A program made the translations under genes and the position numbers. From contig CAJXJG010000039.1 of assembly GCA_913054425.1 (NCBI GenBank), forward strand, positions 1 to 11,607: a stretch of 11,607 nucleotides of DNA, given 5' to 3'. The number at the start of each line of letters is the position of its first letter. The first letter of the stretch is position 1. The notes beneath the pieces are model-generated. The model had not been told where the DNA came from and made no database searches. It saw only the letters and a program-made list of their open reading frames with translations. The stretch comes from an uncultured Fidelibacterota bacterium. GTDB taxonomy: Bacteria > Fidelibacterota > Marinisomatia > Marinisomatales > UBA8229. Shown here one piece after another: positions 1-6,953 of this stretch.

Positions 1-105
1 TTCTTTCATCCCTTTATCCACCGAAAAAGCCAGAGAAACGAACAGGAAAAGAACCGCTATTGTACTGCTGTTTAAATATTCTCTTTTCAATCGTCTCCTA
101 AACAA
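1..105 (-). CDS. N-terminal fragment of an exported protein following batB
   Basis: Only the first 35 codons are in the window; the gene continues past the left edge. The fragment has a basic start (FRRRLKRE), a hydrophobic stretch (IAVLFLFVSLAF) and then a polar segment (SVDKGMKE), which reads as a signal peptide or N-terminal membrane anchor. The chosen start is a TTG at 105-103 preceded by GGAGAGG at good spacing, overlapping the end of batB by 8 nt. A second in-frame TTG at 90-88, with AGGAGA close upstream, is an equally possible start. Bat operons usually continue batA-batB-batC (TPR protein)-batD, so a BatC-like TPR protein or BatD is the expected product, but that rests on position alone; no diagnostic domain is visible. 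Confidence 0.6.
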   Translation of the reverse strand, partial: MFRRRLKREYLNSSTIAVLFLFVSLAFSVDKGMKE

Positions 106-1123
106 TTCTACCTCTCCAAGTATCTTTCTGAATTTTTTTGGTTGGAAACATAAAACCAATGATAAAAAATAACAAAGAAATGATTGCAAAAACCTGGTAC
201 CGATCCTCAAACTCTGAAAATTCGTGAGTACTTATGGTTTTTTTCTCCATTGAATCAATGGCATGAATTAAAATCCGATGACCTGTTGTACGGTTGTCAA
301 AACGGACATAAATACCATTTCCCGCTTCCGCAATTTCCCTGAGCGCCACTTCATTTAATTGTGACGTCACGAGCTTTCCCTGGCGATCCCGCTTATATTC
401 CTGCGGTACCCCTTTCTGACTTTTAATTGGGATCAAAGACCCTGACAAAGAACCAACTCCAACCGTATGAATTATAATTCCTGTTCTCGCTGCTGCTAGG
501 GCTCTCGCAACTGCCTCCCCTTCATGATCTTCACCATCAGTAACAATTATAATAACTTTATATTTTTCACTTTCCTCAGTAAACGCAGTCAATCCTGTAT
601 TCAAGGCCAAACTGATGGATGTCCCCTGAGTAGGAATCATTTTTGTGTCAATAGTTTCTAAAAATAATTGAGCAGCTTCGTAATCTGCTGTCAATGGAAG
701 ATAAATGTGACCGGAGCCCGCGAAAACAATGATTCCTACCCGATCTCCCTTAAGTTGTTTGATTATTTGAGATATCTCGAATTTTGCCTTTTGAATCCTG
801 CTCGGTTTTACATCTTCGGCATCCATACTGATGGAAACATCCACAACGAAGACTAAATCAACTCCCTTTCGTTCAACAGGTTTAACCCTTGTTCCTATCT
901 GGGGTCCTGAAGCAGAAATAATCAGAAAAGACAATCCAAATAAACCCATCCGCTTTTTCCATAATTTTTTCTTATGGTCAAACCTGCCGAATAAATTCGC
1001 CTCTAATTGTGGTGTACTTGATTTGAAAATTAATGTATCGTTTCTCTTTCTTAAAAACTTTCTGACTCCAAAGATAAGGATAAATCCAAAACAAATAATG
1101 ATCCACGGATATCTCCACTCCAT
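98..1123 (-). CDS. batB: BatB-like VWA-domain membrane protein
   Basis: This 341-residue protein belongs to the Bat (Bacteroides aerotolerance) VWA family. Hydrophobic segments near residues 5-20, 60-73 and 310-326 flank a von Willebrand A domain at about 88-290, as in BatA/BatB. The metal-ion-dependent adhesion site looks complete: DVSIS with D95, S97 and S99, a threonine at T168 in QGTS, and D196 in VTDGED. The role is probably protein-protein interaction at the periplasmic face of the inner membrane; Bat proteins are linked to stress tolerance or envelope functions, but the exact activity is not settled. The ATG shares one base with the TAA stop of batA (TAATG), and AGGAGA lies 8 nt upstream, so translation is likely coupled. 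It is the second of two VWA paralogues, and the naming as BatB rather than BatA follows gene order. Confidence 0.85.
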   Translation of the reverse strand: MEWRYPWIIICFGFILIFGVRKFLRKRNDTLIFKSSTPQLEANLFGRFDHKKKLWKKRMGLFGLSFLIISASGPQIGTRVKPVERKGVDLVFVVDVSISMDAEDVKPSRIQKAKFEISQIIKQLKGDRVGIIVFAGSGHIYLPLTADYEAAQLFLETIDTKMIPTQGTSISLALNTGLTAFTEESEKYKVIIIVTDGEDHEGEAVARALAAARTGIIIHTVGVGSLSGSLIPIKSQKGVPQEYKRDRQGKLVTSQLNEVALREIAEAGNGIYVRFDNRTTGHRILIHAIDSMEKKTISTHEFSEFEDRYQVFAIISLLFFIIGFMFPTKKIQKDTWRGRIV

Positions 1124-2094
1124 TACGTTATTCTCCTGAAAATAGATCGCTCTAAAATTTCAAAGCCAAAGCTGAATAGTAGAGCCGGAATTAAAAACCA
1201 TCCATATAGCTCTTTGTAGCGGGTATATTCACGCACTTCAATTTCTGTTCGTTCAAGTTGATTGATTTCTTCGTAAATATCTTCTAAAGATTCCTCATCT
1301 GTCGCACGAAAATACCTGCCGTGAGTTTCCTCTGCGATAGCTTGAAGTGTTTTTTCATCAATTTCATTCCGGATATAACCACGGTTTGGAATAAAAGTTA
1401 CAGATTGGTTCGTTCCGGCACCAATTGTGTAAATCCTGATATCGAATTCAGCTGCTAAATCTGCGGCTGTGAGAGGATCCAACTCCCCGGCGTTATTGCT
1501 TCCGTCTGATAAAAGAACCATTACTTTACTTTTGGCTTTACTGCTTCGCAATCGGTTTGTGGCATTAGCAATTGCCATCCCAATAGCTGTTCCATCGTAA
1601 TCCTTTTCAGCAACGGTCACCTCTGCCAAGAGTTTTTTTAATACCTGTGTATCTACCGTTAATGGGCACTGAATAAATGTCTCCCCCGCAAACACCAGCA
1701 GACCAATTCTATCTCCTGTCCTTTTATCTATAAATTTTGCCGCTGTCTTTTTCACTGCTTCAAGACGATTTGGTTTAAAATCCTCAGCAAGCATGCTACT
1801 TGAAATATCAACAACCATTACAATATCCACAACTTCCACAGTAGTTTCTTCGAGGGTATCAACAAACCTTGGACGCGCGAGTGCAAGTACAATTAGCAGT
1901 AAGACACCAATTTGTATCAATGATAAAATACTTACACGTCTCTCCCCCTGTTTAATGAATCTTCCCTGAAGCAAATCAATTGAAGAAAGCCTGAGGGTAC
2001 CTTCCTGATTTTTTCCATACCAATGATACCACCAGACTAAAGCAGGAATGATACCTGTTAACAATAAAAACCACGGATGAGCAAACTGAATCAT
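1123..2094 (-). CDS. batA: BatA-like VWA-domain membrane protein
   Basis: This 323-residue protein has the usual BatA layout: an N-terminal membrane segment (residues about 7-22, HPWFLLL...), a second one at about 55-73, a VWA domain at about 88-285 and a C-terminal membrane segment at about 298-311. The MIDAS motif is intact: DISSS with D96, S98 and S100, T169 in DGTA, and D197 in LSDGSNNAGE. The ARPRF stretch after the second membrane segment is typical of the family. It is the first gene after a 242-nt gap and overlaps batB by one base, so it probably heads a bat transcription unit. No good Shine-Dalgarno sequence is visible before the ATG. MoxR ATPase and DUF58 genes, which often lie just upstream of batA, are not here. 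Confidence 0.87.
   Translation of the reverse strand: MIQFAHPWFLLLTGIIPALVWWYHWYGKNQEGTLRLSSIDLLQGRFIKQGERRVSILSLIQIGVLLLIVLALARPRFVDTLEETTVEVVDIVMVVDISSSMLAEDFKPNRLEAVKKTAAKFIDKRTGDRIGLLVFAGETFIQCPLTVDTQVLKKLLAEVTVAEKDYDGTAIGMAIANATNRLRSSKAKSKVMVLLSDGSNNAGELDPLTAADLAAEFDIRIYTIGAGTNQSVTFIPNRGYIRNEIDEKTLQAIAEETHGRYFRATDEESLEDIYEEINQLERTEIEVREYTRYKELYGWFLIPALLFSFGFEILERSIFRRIT
1132..1137 (-). promoter_or_regulatory. Ribosome binding site of batB inside batA
   Basis: AGGAGA on the minus strand lies 8 nt before the batB ATG and inside the last codons of batA. It fixes the batB start and supports coupled translation of the two paralogues. Confidence 0.7.
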
Positions 2095-2336
2095 AAAATG
2101 AGTAAACTAAGGTGCATTTTTATCTAATTTATTCAGAAAAATAATTGATAAACAATCTGGATCATCTAATACAAATAACATTGCATTGTTACTTATTCTT
2201 TACATCGGAAAATTAGATTTGTTTCTACACAAAATATTCCCAACAACGCAAAAAAATTACATACAGTTTATTTTAAAAGAGAAAATTAAATAAGAAAGGA
2301 TTTAAATAGAGTAGAGATTTTACTTAGAGATGAGAA
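2095..2336 (-). promoter_or_regulatory. Intergenic region tatA-batA with possible bat promoter
   Basis: This is the largest non-coding gap in the window (242 nt) and very AT-rich. I see no ORF with coding character, no RNA gene and no GC-rich terminator hairpin after tatA. A weak sigma70-like pair on the minus strand is TTGTTT (2155-2150) and TAAATT (2131-2126) with an 18-nt spacer, ahead of batA. A 14-bp near-palindrome AACATTGCATTGTT (2177-2190, one mismatched pair) lies upstream of it. ATCTAAT occurs directly at 2122-2128 and 2164-2170 and inverted at 2212-2218. These could be operator sites or chance in AT-rich DNA. The regulatory role is inferred mainly from the gap itself. Confidence 0.3.
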
Positions 2337-2567
2337 TTATTCAGATGATTTCTTATCATTCCCAGATTCAATATCTTTTCCAACATTTTCAATATCTTTT
2401 TTTGCACCATCTATCGCACCTTTAAACTCGCGGATTCCCTGCCCAATTCCTTTGGCAATTTCTGGGATTCGCTTCGCTCCAAACAAAATCAGTATAACCA
2501 CTACAATGAAAAATATTTCCATAGGCCCAAGGTTGAATAATGCGTACACTATTTTATTTTCATCCAT
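2337..2567 (-). CDS. tatA: Sec-independent translocase subunit TatA/E
   Basis: This 76-residue protein is a TatA/E-family pore component of the twin-arginine translocase, which moves folded proteins across the inner membrane. It shows the family signature in order: LGPMEI with the conserved polar residue E17 at the start of the membrane helix (about 15-30), the FGAKR hinge (F29, G30), the amphipathic helix with IPEIAKGIGQGIREFK, and a charged low-complexity tail ending KKSSE. About 13 residues precede the usual TatA start; they are kept because the ATG at 2567 has a near-perfect AGGAGG seven nt upstream. No tatC is in the window, so the partner must be elsewhere. It appears to be the last gene of the long upstream unit. 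Confidence 0.93.
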   Translation of the reverse strand: MDENKIVYALFNLGPMEIFFIVVVILILFGAKRIPEIAKGIGQGIREFKGAIDGAKKDIENVGKDIESGNDKKSSE

Positions 2568-2574
2568 TATATTT

Positions 2575-2580
2575 CCTCCT
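2575..2580 (-). promoter_or_regulatory. Ribosome binding site of tatA
   Basis: AGGAGG on the minus strand, 7 nt before the tatA ATG, is the strongest Shine-Dalgarno sequence in the window. It decides the N-terminally extended start over the internal ATG at codon 16. Confidence 0.8.
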
Positions 2581-2616
2581 AAACTAACTTGAATTTAACT
2601 TAATTCATTTATCCAA

Positions 2617-2904
2617 CTAACGGAAAAATCTCAGTAGATAATAGGCAGTTGCTAACCCGATAAGGCTTGTGAAATTAAATTTCAATGAAAGGCCGAATTT
2701 TACTGTAAACATAATCAAATTCAAGACTATTACACCTGAATCTTGTCCTGCCAAACCTGCTAAATCAAAATTGATACTCGTGAGAAAAAAATCCCTTACA
2801 ACTCCTGCAGGAAGTAACATCCCTAGTGATTCTCCTAAAAGAGTCCCAATAAGAGCTCCACATCCAAGACCAAATATGATGAGATAAACAGATCGCCTAT
2901 TCAA
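2617..2904 (-). CDS. DUF4321-like small membrane protein
   Basis: This is a 95-residue membrane protein of unknown function. It has an N-terminal hydrophobic helix (YLIIFGLGCGALIGTLLGE, about 7-26), a short central section (FDLAGLAG), a second hydrophobic stretch (VIVLNLIMF) and a third (LIGLATAYYLL) at the C-terminus. The GLxxGxLIGxLLGE start, a central LDL-type segment and the final 'F-x-L-S-L-K-F-N-F-x-S-L-I-G' block resemble DUF4321 proteins. The start is TTG, directly after the pssA stop (TAATTG), with GAGAGG 8 nt upstream at 2918-2913. The head-to-tail arrangement with pssA suggests a link to the membrane, but no function can be assigned from sequence. Confidence 0.75.
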   Translation of the reverse strand: MNRRSVYLIIFGLGCGALIGTLLGESLGMLLPAGVVRDFFLTSINFDLAGLAGQDSGVIVLNLIMFTVKFGLSLKFNFTSLIGLATAYYLLRFFR

Positions 2905-3654
2905 TTAAAAAACCTCTCTTTCCGATGGATTTTTGATAGACATAGAATCTACTATTTCATGAGGATGGATAACCCAGGCTGCAACGCACCATAGAATGTA
3001 AACTGATAAAAGCGGGAACAACACAATTCCACGGAGGAATATCAGACTAATCAACAAAATAAATACTCCCAACAGCCGGTATGTATTCCTCCGTCCTTTT
3101 CGAAAAGAGATAAGTGGAAATTTTGAAAAACGTACGGGGCTGATCATTAAAAGCCCCATAATAACCACAAGGAGAATCGCAATCCTTGGATCCCCTGTAT
3201 TCCCAGATAATTTTTCGCTAAACAGCATATAACCAAAAATGAACAAAGCATTCAATGGAGTGGTCAAACCAATAAAATAGGGTTTTGGATCTTCCTCCTG
3301 TAATACATTAAATCGTGCAAGACGAATGGTACCAAAAAGCAAAGGAATAAAACTGATTAATCCTCCTAAAATTGGCGGTAATCCCTGGACATAGGTCGTA
3401 TATATCAAAACCGATGGCGCTACACAAAACGAGATTGTATCTGCAAATGAATCGAATTCAGAACCAAACCTCGATGGAATTCCCAATAAACGAGCAATTT
3501 TTCCATCTACTGCATCGAATACACCAGCAAATAAAATCAGCCAGCCAGCCTTTACAGGATCACCTTTAATGAGCATCCCGATTGCTAAAAACCCAAGAAA
3601 CATGTTTAGTACAGTCAAAATATTAGGAATATGCCGTTTGCGATTTTTATTCAT
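2905..3654 (-). CDS. pssA: CDP-diacylglycerol-serine O-phosphatidyltransferase
   Basis: This 249-residue integral membrane enzyme should convert CDP-diacylglycerol and L-serine to phosphatidylserine and CMP. It carries the complete CDP-alcohol phosphotransferase signature DGxxARx8Gx3Dx3D: D50, G51, A54, R55, G64, D68 and D72, with D47 just before it. The start (HIPNILTVLNMFLGFLAI) is typical of the membrane-type PssA, which differs from the peripheral E. coli enzyme. Several more hydrophobic helices follow to about residue 230. The gene lies 19 nt after psd, so the two steps of phosphatidylethanolamine synthesis are encoded together. The signature is shared with phosphatidylglycerophosphate synthase, but the length, the N-terminal motif and the psd neighbour favour PssA. 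The ATG has no clear Shine-Dalgarno sequence. Confidence 0.93.
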   Translation of the reverse strand: MNKNRKRHIPNILTVLNMFLGFLAIGMLIKGDPVKAGWLILFAGVFDAVDGKIARLLGIPSRFGSEFDSFADTISFCVAPSVLIYTTYVQGLPPILGGLISFIPLLFGTIRLARFNVLQEEDPKPYFIGLTTPLNALFIFGYMLFSEKLSGNTGDPRIAILLVVIMGLLMISPVRFSKFPLISFRKGRRNTYRLLGVFILLISLIFLRGIVLFPLLSVYILWCVAAWVIHPHEIVDSMSIKNPSEREVF

Positions 3655-3673
3655 TTTATTTGATTACACTACT

Positions 3674-4318
3674 TTATATTTTGTCAAACTTAGCAATAAT
3701 GGTTTCTCCGCCGGTTACCTTTTGACCTTTATGCACCTGAACCTGATAGACTGAGGGAAAAATAATATCAGTGCGGGATCCAAACATAATAAATCCGAGG
3801 CGATCTCCTTTCAATAATGTTTCTCCTGCCTGGGCATAACATAAAATGCGCCGGGCAATAAGTCCTGCAACTTGCCTTACTTTCATTATGCCATTTGATG
3901 ACTCCATAAGTATAATTGTCTGCTCATTTTCATCTGAAGCTTTATGATGAAAGGCTGCTAGGAATTTCCCCTGTCTGTGCTCCGTTTTTTTTATAAGTAC
4001 TGTTACAGGTACTCGATTCACATGAACATTGAATATATTAAGAAAAACTGATACCAGTACTCCTTTTCCTACATCTGGATCATTTACTTGTTCTATTTTA
4101 ATTATCTTTCCGTCAGCAGGAGAAACAAGACTATTATCTCCGGAGGGAATATTACGTTTGGGATCACGGAAGAAGATAAGAGAAAACAAAAATAATAAGC
4201 CCAAGATAAGATAAACTAAACTGAACCATTCAAAGCCATCTATAGTACCAGCCAATCGGGAAAAAATAGTTAGAAAAAATAATATCAGGATAATTTTTCG
4301 TCCTTCTTTTGCAATCAT
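3674..4318 (-). CDS. psd: Phosphatidylserine decarboxylase, short form
   Basis: This 214-residue protein is the short type of phosphatidylserine decarboxylase, which makes phosphatidylethanolamine. Two hydrophobic segments (about 9-20 and 32-50) anchor it, followed by FRDPKR, a usual landmark of the short form. SPADGKI (D69) and FNVHVNRVP (H99) supply the probable Asp and His of the self-processing triad. FGSRTD near the C-terminus contains the G180-S181 cleavage site, where the serine becomes the pyruvoyl prosthetic group, giving a large beta and a small (34-residue) alpha subunit. The ATG follows the protease stop by 4 nt and lacks a clear Shine-Dalgarno sequence, so coupled translation is likely. 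All key motifs are present and the length is normal for the short family. Confidence 0.94.
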   Translation of the reverse strand: MIAKEGRKIILILFFLTIFSRLAGTIDGFEWFSLVYLILGLLFLFSLIFFRDPKRNIPSGDNSLVSPADGKIIKIEQVNDPDVGKGVLVSVFLNIFNVHVNRVPVTVLIKKTEHRQGKFLAAFHHKASDENEQTIILMESSNGIMKVRQVAGLIARRILCYAQAGETLLKGDRLGFIMFGSRTDIIFPSVYQVQVHKGQKVTGGETIIAKFDKI

Positions 4319-4322
4319 ATTT

Positions 4323-5453
4323 TTACCAATATCTTGACTTCATTTTTATTTTTCCTAATTTCATCGTTACAGTCTTTTCTTGATTATTTCTATAAAATTT
4401 AATATTTAAATCATCTCCGGAACGGAGATCCTGGTTAAGAATAATTTCCTTGATATCTCCTGCGGTTTTCACCTGAATACCATTAACAGACAGAATTATA
4501 TCTGCTAATTTCAACTTCGCTTTTTCCGCAGGGCTTCCTTTTCCTATTTCGACAATAATTACACCAGATTTGACAGGAAGATCAAGATACCTAATGATCC
4601 TTTTATTTAATGGCTGAACCTGAATCCCTGTAAAATAACTACGGTCAATGTTTCCTTTCGTTTTTAATTCTTCAGCTATATTTTTCGCATGAATAATTGG
4701 TATTGCAAATCCTATCCCAATCGAACCCTGAGAATTTGCGGATCCGGTAAAAATAAATGTATTGATTCCCACAACCTCTCCATGACTGTTCACAAGAGGA
4801 CCTCCGCTATTTCCCGGGTTAATAGCAGCGTCAGTCTGAATCATATTTTGAAAAACCTGCCCGGATTTTTGCTGACCGAAATCCATATTCACTGCACTGA
4901 TAATTCCGGCAGTTGCTGTGGGTTGATCACTCACATCGAATAAACCGTACGGATTTCCTAACGCGACTACCCATTCCCCAATAATCAATTCATCTGAATT
5001 ACCAAGTGTTGCAAATGGAAAATTTCCACCCTCTAATTTTAATAATGCTAAATCAGTCATACTGTCTGTGCCGATGACAACTGCCTCATATTCCTCTCCA
5101 CCTGGAAGGGTAACAATAATTTCCAACGCATTTTCAACAACATGGTAATTTGTTATGACATACCCATCAGGACTAACAACGACTCCCGATCCTGAACTTT
5201 TAATCCTTTGACGATGAAGTTCATACGGAAAAAAATGCTGGAAAAATGGATCATAAAATGGTGAGCGGGTAGCCACTTCCTTGAGTTGGATTACATTGAT
5301 ACTTGCAACAGCAGGACTGACTCTCTCAATCGCACGAGTGATCGCTGTCTCCCTGGATTTATTTATATCAAATTGACTATGGAGGAGAGAAAAAAATACT
5401 AAAGAGGACAAATGTAAACTGAATAAAAATCTAAGCATAGTTAATCTTTTCAA
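4323..5453 (-). CDS. DegP/HtrA-type periplasmic serine protease
   Basis: This 376-residue S1C-family protease is probably exported and acts on misfolded envelope proteins. A basic N-terminus and a hydrophobic core (about 9-26) form a signal peptide or anchor. The trypsin-like domain (about 35-260) has the complete triad: H104 in TNYHVVENA, D134 in MTDLALLKL and S216 in NPGNSGGPL. One PDZ domain follows (about 275-368, with the SGVIIVEIGKGSPAEKAKL stretch), so the layout is DegS/HhoA-like rather than the two-PDZ DegP. The TTG start overlaps truA by 23 nt and has AGGG upstream; an ATG at 5438, which would overlap truA by 8 nt and leave a 371-residue protein with a shorter signal sequence, is a real alternative. 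Which Deg subfamily it belongs to cannot be decided here. Confidence 0.92.
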   Translation of the reverse strand: MKRLTMLRFLFSLHLSSLVFFSLLHSQFDINKSRETAITRAIERVSPAVASINVIQLKEVATRSPFYDPFFQHFFPYELHRQRIKSSGSGVVVSPDGYVITNYHVVENALEIIVTLPGGEEYEAVVIGTDSMTDLALLKLEGGNFPFATLGNSDELIIGEWVVALGNPYGLFDVSDQPTATAGIISAVNMDFGQQKSGQVFQNMIQTDAAINPGNSGGPLVNSHGEVVGINTFIFTGSANSQGSIGIGFAIPIIHAKNIAEELKTKGNIDRSYFTGIQVQPLNKRIIRYLDLPVKSGVIIVEIGKGSPAEKAKLKLADIILSVNGIQVKTAGDIKEIILNQDLRSGDDLNIKFYRNNQEKTVTMKLGKIKMKSRYW

Positions 5454-6162
5454 GAATTAGCCCTTGAGGAGGCGCTTTAAAAATTTGAACATTTTTTTCA
5501 GGATTATTTAATAGAGACAAAAATGTTTCAATTGTACATTTTCCTCTTGATATTTCTACCATTGTACCAGTTAAATACCTTACCATGTGATGCAAAAATC
5601 GATTCCCTGATACATAGTAAATTAACATTTTATCTTGCTTTTTCCATACGGATTCATAAATTTTACACATAGTATCTTTCATGTCATTTCTGAACTTACT
5701 GAATGAGAGAAAATCATGTTCTCCAATAACAGTCTCAGCGGCTGATTGAAGGATTGACTGATCCAATTCTCCTGTTATCCAGGATTGATTCCGAAATAAT
5801 ACATTATTCCCGGTGTAACATTGATAACGATAATATCGTAATTGTGCAGAATATCGAGCGTGAAAATTAGCAGGAACGACATCTAAACTTTCAATCAGAA
5901 TATCTTCAGAAAGATTGGCATTCATTGCCTTAATCAGGCTACAAGTATCTAAATCAGTTTTAAGGTCAAAATGAGCTACCTGGCTTAAAGCATGGACACC
6001 AGTATCGGTACGTCCTGCACCAAAAACTTTAATTTTCTCTCCATCAGAGAAGGAGGAGATTACCTTTTCTAATTCACCCTGAACTGTTCTTTTAGATGGT
6101 TGAATCTGCCAACCAAAAAATTTTGTTCCATCATATTGTATGGTTATTTTAAATCTTGGCAA
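5431..6162 (-). CDS. truA: tRNA pseudouridine synthase A
   Basis: This 243-residue enzyme isomerises uridines 38-40 of the tRNA anticodon arm to pseudouridine. The start RFKITIQYDGTKFFGWQ is standard TruA. The catalytic aspartate is D53 in GAGRTDTGVHA. Later landmarks are FHARYSAQLRYYRY, FLSFSKF, the GNRFLHHMVRYLTGT helix and APPQGL near the C-terminus. Length is normal. The start codon is TTG, giving the usual distance from the N-terminus to YDG, and it overlaps the upstream EcfT-like gene by 14 nt with no clear Shine-Dalgarno sequence, so translation is probably coupled. The pairing of an ecfT-type gene with truA is also a known arrangement in Firmicutes. Confidence 0.95.
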   Translation of the reverse strand: MPRFKITIQYDGTKFFGWQIQPSKRTVQGELEKVISSFSDGEKIKVFGAGRTDTGVHALSQVAHFDLKTDLDTCSLIKAMNANLSEDILIESLDVVPANFHARYSAQLRYYRYQCYTGNNVLFRNQSWITGELDQSILQSAAETVIGEHDFLSFSKFRNDMKDTMCKIYESVWKKQDKMLIYYVSGNRFLHHMVRYLTGTMVEISRGKCTIETFLSLLNNPEKNVQIFKAPPQGLILEKINYA

Positions 6163-6874
6163 GGAAATTCACTACAAAAAAACAAGAGGTTAAACCAACG
6201 ATAAAAAGTGCATCAATGAGATAAAATCTAATTGGAAAAGCCACACCTCTCGGAATCTGATTTCCATATCCTCGCAGCTTCATCATTTTCGCAGTTTCCT
6301 CTGCTTTCCAATAATTTCTCACGATAATTCCCGGAAGATCTCTCCCTGCATTCTGGATGTAAGTCCAACGAGATGATTTAGTATTCAATCCTAAAGCTGA
6401 TTTCCCTTTATAGGTTGATTCCCACTCCTTCTGAAAAGCAGGAAAAAAACGAAAAATCAATTCGAAAAAAAGGAAAAAGTCTTCAACCCATTTCCAAGGA
6501 CGATTCATGGTACTCCATAAACTTCTGAGAGCAATAAGAACCCCCGAGGAAATTGATTGTTCAAGATAAAGCGCCATGATTGAAACCATTAAAGATATTT
6601 TTAGTGATGTAAAACCAATCTCAATTAAAATTTCACCCATTGTAGCTGTAGTAAGAAAAATGGAGAATCCAATGTATAGTACCGCCATAAATGGAAAAAA
6701 TCTGAGAAACGGTTTAATTCGAACCAAAACTCCCGGTAATAAATTTCGGTTTAAATAAAGTAAACCTATAAATACAATTACTCCAATTCCAAGTATTATG
6801 GCTCTTTGATTCATTAATACTGTCAGTGAAAAACTAAGATAAAACCAAATCTGGACCAGAGGATTTCGGAACAT
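6149..6874 (-). CDS. EcfT/CbiQ-like transmembrane protein
   Basis: This 241-residue membrane protein resembles the T component of energy-coupling factor (ECF) vitamin or metal importers, which links a substrate-binding S component to two ATPases. Hydrophobic segments lie at about 8-20, 27-41, 58-74, 88-104 and 218-238. The cytoplasmic part between them has the EcfT pattern: RFFPAFQKEWEST (142-154), then a coupling-motif-like site, then KAEETAKMMKLRGYG (190-204), matching the second motif with R201-G202-Y203. At the first motif the expected Arg-Gly reads SALG (159-162), so the arginine is apparently missing. No ATPase or S-component gene is in the window. The family call rests on pattern resemblance and on the truA neighbour; it may be a diverged or solitary relative that no longer works in an ECF complex. 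ATG start, no clear Shine-Dalgarno. Confidence 0.72.
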   Translation of the reverse strand: MFRNPLVQIWFYLSFSLTVLMNQRAIILGIGVIVFIGLLYLNRNLLPGVLVRIKPFLRFFPFMAVLYIGFSIFLTTATMGEILIEIGFTSLKISLMVSIMALYLEQSISSGVLIALRSLWSTMNRPWKWVEDFFLFFELIFRFFPAFQKEWESTYKGKSALGLNTKSSRWTYIQNAGRDLPGIIVRNYWKAEETAKMMKLRGYGNQIPRGVAFPIRFYLIDALFIVGLTSCFFVVNFLAKI

Positions 6875-6953
6875 CTTTAATTATCGAAATGTCAAAAAAT
6901 TTAATGTGAAATGATAACCATTCATCAGATCCATATTAGAACATTTTTTGATA

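Noticed and set aside
831..1139. 102-codon open frame on the plus strand opposite batB
   Set aside because: It lies antisense to a well-supported VWA gene, shows no family features and follows from the codon pattern of batB.
2281..2340. Possible terminator after tatA
   Set aside because: There are short T-rich runs and repeated CTCTA/ATCTCTA words but no stable GC-containing hairpin.
6875..6953. TTGACA-like box and weak AATG/CATT hairpin before the EcfT-like gene
   Set aside because: No -10 element lies at a suitable distance from TTGACA, and the stem is only a few AT-rich pairs without a run of T, so neither a promoter nor a terminator is supported.
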